7,659 bases of DNA from an uncultured Erysipelotrichaceae bacterium (GTDB taxonomy: Bacteria > Bacillota_I > Bacilli_A > Erysipelotrichales > Erysipelotrichaceae), in the NCBI GenBank assembly GCA_946621045.1, contig CAMOOA010000060.1, positions 1-7,659 on the forward strand, written 5' to 3'. The notes under the pieces are model-generated. The model saw only the letters and a program-made list of their open reading frames with translations, was not told the origin of the DNA and ran no database searches. The translations under genes and the position numbers were made by a program. This document shows positions 6,112 through 7,659 of the stretch, piece by piece. Position 1 is the stretch's first letter; each line of letters starts with the position of its first letter.

Positions 6112-7479
6112 ATGAACAACAGCGAACGCGGTTCTTTTACAGGCAAACTCGGATTTGTTCTTTCTGCCGCCGGTGCTTCCGTCGGCCTCGGAAATATCTG
6201 GCGGTTTCCGTATCTTGCGGCGAAATACGGCGGCGGAATGTTTCTGCTTATCTATATTCTGCTCGCCCTTACCTTTGGCTATACGATGATCATTGCGGAG
6301 ACCGCAATCGGACGCTCCAGCGGAAAAAGCCCGGTCGGCGCATTCCGCTTCTTCTCTTCATCTCCGGCCATGAAATTCGGCGGATGGCTCAATGCGGTGA
6401 TTCCGATACTGATCGTTCCCTATTACTCCGTAATCGGCGGATGGGTATGCAAGTATCTGTATGAATTCATTATTCATGAGCCGGCTGTAATCGCCGATGA
6501 GACCTTCTTCAGTTCCTTCATCACAGGCGGTCCGGCGGCGGAATTCTGGTTCATTGTATTTGCGGCGATGACGCTGACTGTAATCTTCATGGGTGTGGAA
6601 AACGGCATTGAACAGGTTTCCCGGATCATGATGCCGCTGCTTGTCGTGCTTGCCTTCATCATTTCCGGATACGTGCTCACCCGGTCCGGTGCGCTTGCGG
6701 GCGTGAAATACTTCCTGATTCCCAACTTCAGCGATTTTTCGATCATGACCGTTGTGGCGGCGATGGGTCAGATGTTCTATTCCCTCTCCATCGCAATGGG
6801 CATCCTGATCACCTTCGGATCCTATATGAAACGGGAGATCAGCATCGAAGATTCCACCCGTCAGGTCGAATTCTTCGATACCGCGATTGCGGTCATGGCA
6901 GGTCTCATGATCATTCCGGCCGTCTTCTCCTTTTCCAACGGAAATCCGGATGCGCTGAATGCCGGTCCTTCCCTGATGTTTATCACCATGCCGAAGATCT
7001 TTGCGCAGATGCAGTTCGGCAGAGTGATCGGCATTCTGTTCTTTGCCCTCGTGCTCTTTGCGGCGCTGACCAGTTCCATTGCGCTGACGGAATGTGCAGT
7101 TTCTGTATTCTCGGATGAACTCGGCTGGTCCCGCACAAAAGGAACCGCCGTTACCGGTGTGATCATGATTCTGCTCGGCACGCTGTCCTGCCTCGGATAC
7201 GGAACACTGTCATTTATCACACCGCTCGGAATGCCGTTTCTCGACTTCTTCGATTTCCTGACCAACTCCGTAATGATGCCGGTTTCGGCGCTGCTGATCT
7301 GTGTTCTTGTATCACGGTACATGAGCGTCAGCAAAGTGGTTTCGGAAGTACGGGCGAACGGTCATCCCTTCCGCCGGGAAGTCATCTTCCGGTTCATGAT
7401 CCGCTATATCTGCCCGCTGTTCGTTCTGATCATTCTGATCAGTTCCGTGGCCAGCGCATTCGGTATCATCACACTTTAA
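6112..7479 (+). CDS. Neurotransmitter:sodium symporter (NSS) family transporter
   Basis: 455 residues and 11-12 membrane helices, the usual size of the bacterial Tyt1/MhsT-like group. TM1 carries the family signature VGLGNIWRFPYLAAKYGG (24-41), whose unwound GLGN (25-28) helps bind sodium and substrate. TM6 has GQMFYSLSIAMG (219-230), matching LeuT's substrate-site helix with Tyr and Ser in place of Phe253 and Thr254. TM8 keeps the second sodium site as AALTSS (Ala317, Thr320, Ser321). In TM7, Asp256 aligns with LeuT Asn286. I recall the same change in MhsT-type transporters, and it suggests chloride-independent transport. The family imports amino acids or related compounds with sodium, and the substrate cannot be read here. 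The start at 6112 has GGGGGAG 10 bases upstream. It is monocistronic, between a terminator and promoter on the left and a two-way terminator on the right. Confidence 0.95.
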   Translation: MNNSERGSFTGKLGFVLSAAGASVGLGNIWRFPYLAAKYGGGMFLLIYILLALTFGYTMIIAETAIGRSSGKSPVGAFRFFSSSPAMKFGGWLNAVIPILIVPYYSVIGGWVCKYLYEFIIHEPAVIADETFFSSFITGGPAAEFWFIVFAAMTLTVIFMGVENGIEQVSRIMMPLLVVLAFIISGYVLTRSGALAGVKYFLIPNFSDFSIMTVVAAMGQMFYSLSIAMGILITFGSYMKREISIEDSTRQVEFFDTAIAVMAGLMIIPAVFSFSNGNPDALNAGPSLMFITMPKIFAQMQFGRVIGILFFALVLFAALTSSIALTECAVSVFSDELGWSRTKGTAVTGVIMILLGTLSCLGYGTLSFITPLGMPFLDFFDFLTNSVMMPVSALLICVLVSRYMSVSKVVSEVRANGHPFRREVIFRFMIRYICPLFVLIILISSVASAFGIITL

Positions 7480-7493
7480 ACAGAAAACAGTAA

Positions 7494-7555
7494 AAAAAGC
7501 GGCTGTCATGCGGTGAATGATTGATGATCACACTGCATAATGACAGTCGCTTTTT
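7494..7555. terminator. Long bidirectional terminator between convergent genes
   Basis: AAAAAGCG, a G-T pair and CTGTCAT (7494-7509) pair with ATGACAG...CGCTTTTT (7540-7555). After a 3-base bulge (ATA), GCGGTG (7510-7515) pairs with CACTGC (7531-7536), giving about 22 pairs and a 15-base loop. A-run and T-run flanks make it work in both directions, for the symporter and for the leftward gene on the right. Confidence 0.88.
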
Positions 7556-7559
7556 CCGT

Positions 7560-7659
7560 TTATGCCGGCCAGGACAGGTAGACGAACAGTGCATTCATGA
7601 TGACCAGGAATGCCCAGCTTGCGATCTGAACCGTGCGGGACATGTGCTGAATCCGTGCA
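7560..7659 (-). CDS. C-terminal end of an unidentified membrane protein (partial)
   Basis: The leftward frame enters at the right edge and ends at TAA (7560-7562), giving 32 residues that finish in LFVYLSWPA. A hydrophobic run WAFLVIMNALFVYL near the end is a likely last membrane helix, preceded by RIQHMSRTVQ, which is polar and basic. The stop lies just before the two-way terminator, as expected for a real gene end. The fragment is too short for me to name a family. An internal ATG (7642-7644) could in principle start a 27-residue peptide, but no ribosome site supports that. Confidence 0.55.
   Translation of the reverse strand, partial: ARIQHMSRTVQIASWAFLVIMNALFVYLSWPA

Noticed and set aside
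6093..6464. Rightward frame of 123 codons overlapping the start of the symporter gene
   Set aside because: It overlaps the NSS signature region in another frame, its composition is Arg- and Cys-rich as shadow frames tend to be, and it has no family features.
1..7659. CRISPR array, insertion sequence, tRNA or prophage
   Set aside because: I saw no regularly spaced repeats, transposase-like frame with terminal inverted repeats, cloverleaf sequence or phage gene.

Overview
The window reads as part of a chromosome from a Bacillota (Firmicutes) bacterium of moderate G+C. The signs are a T-box leader at the left edge, sigma-A-type promoters with strong Shine-Dalgarno sites, an HtrA carrying its own N-terminal zinc ribbon and membrane anchor, and a short family I pyrophosphatase-like domain of a kind I associate with Clostridia and Erysipelotrichia. 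I suspect the Erysipelotrichales or a nearby clostridial group, but the sequence alone does not prove it. I see no mobile element, phage gene, CRISPR array, tRNA or rRNA.

Layout. Bases 1-171, read leftward, hold a promoter and the first part of a T-box tRNA-sensing leader whose regulated gene lies beyond the left edge. Three leftward genes follow (from 3782 down to 233): an SseB-family protein, a GNAT acetyltransferase fused to a pyrophosphatase-like domain that overlaps sseB by 4 bases, then, after a hairpin and a separate promoter, a membrane-bound glycerophosphodiester phosphodiesterase. A compact divergent promoter region (3783-3885) separates these from the rightward genes: a rhomboid intramembrane protease, a membrane-anchored HtrA-type serine protease, and, after a clear terminator and a new promoter, a neurotransmitter:sodium symporter-family transporter. 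A long two-way terminator (7494-7555) closes that gene against the tail of a leftward membrane-protein gene that runs off the right edge.

How they fit together. The rhomboid and HtrA genes form a plausible envelope protein-processing or quality-control pair. No terminator is visible between them, and HtrA also has repeated operator-like boxes just upstream. The phosphodiesterase would release glycerol-3-phosphate from phospholipid or teichoic-acid breakdown products at the membrane. The symporter imports an amino acid or related compound with sodium. The SseB and GNAT/pyrophosphatase-like pair is translationally coupled and of unknown role.

Most of the window is ordinary housekeeping or envelope sequence. 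The less usual points are the GNAT/pyrophosphatase-like fusion with a shortened active site, the zinc-ribbon HtrA with helically phased GTTCACA boxes, the face-to-face sseB/rhomboid promoters with almost no leader, and the possible leaderless start of the phosphodiesterase.
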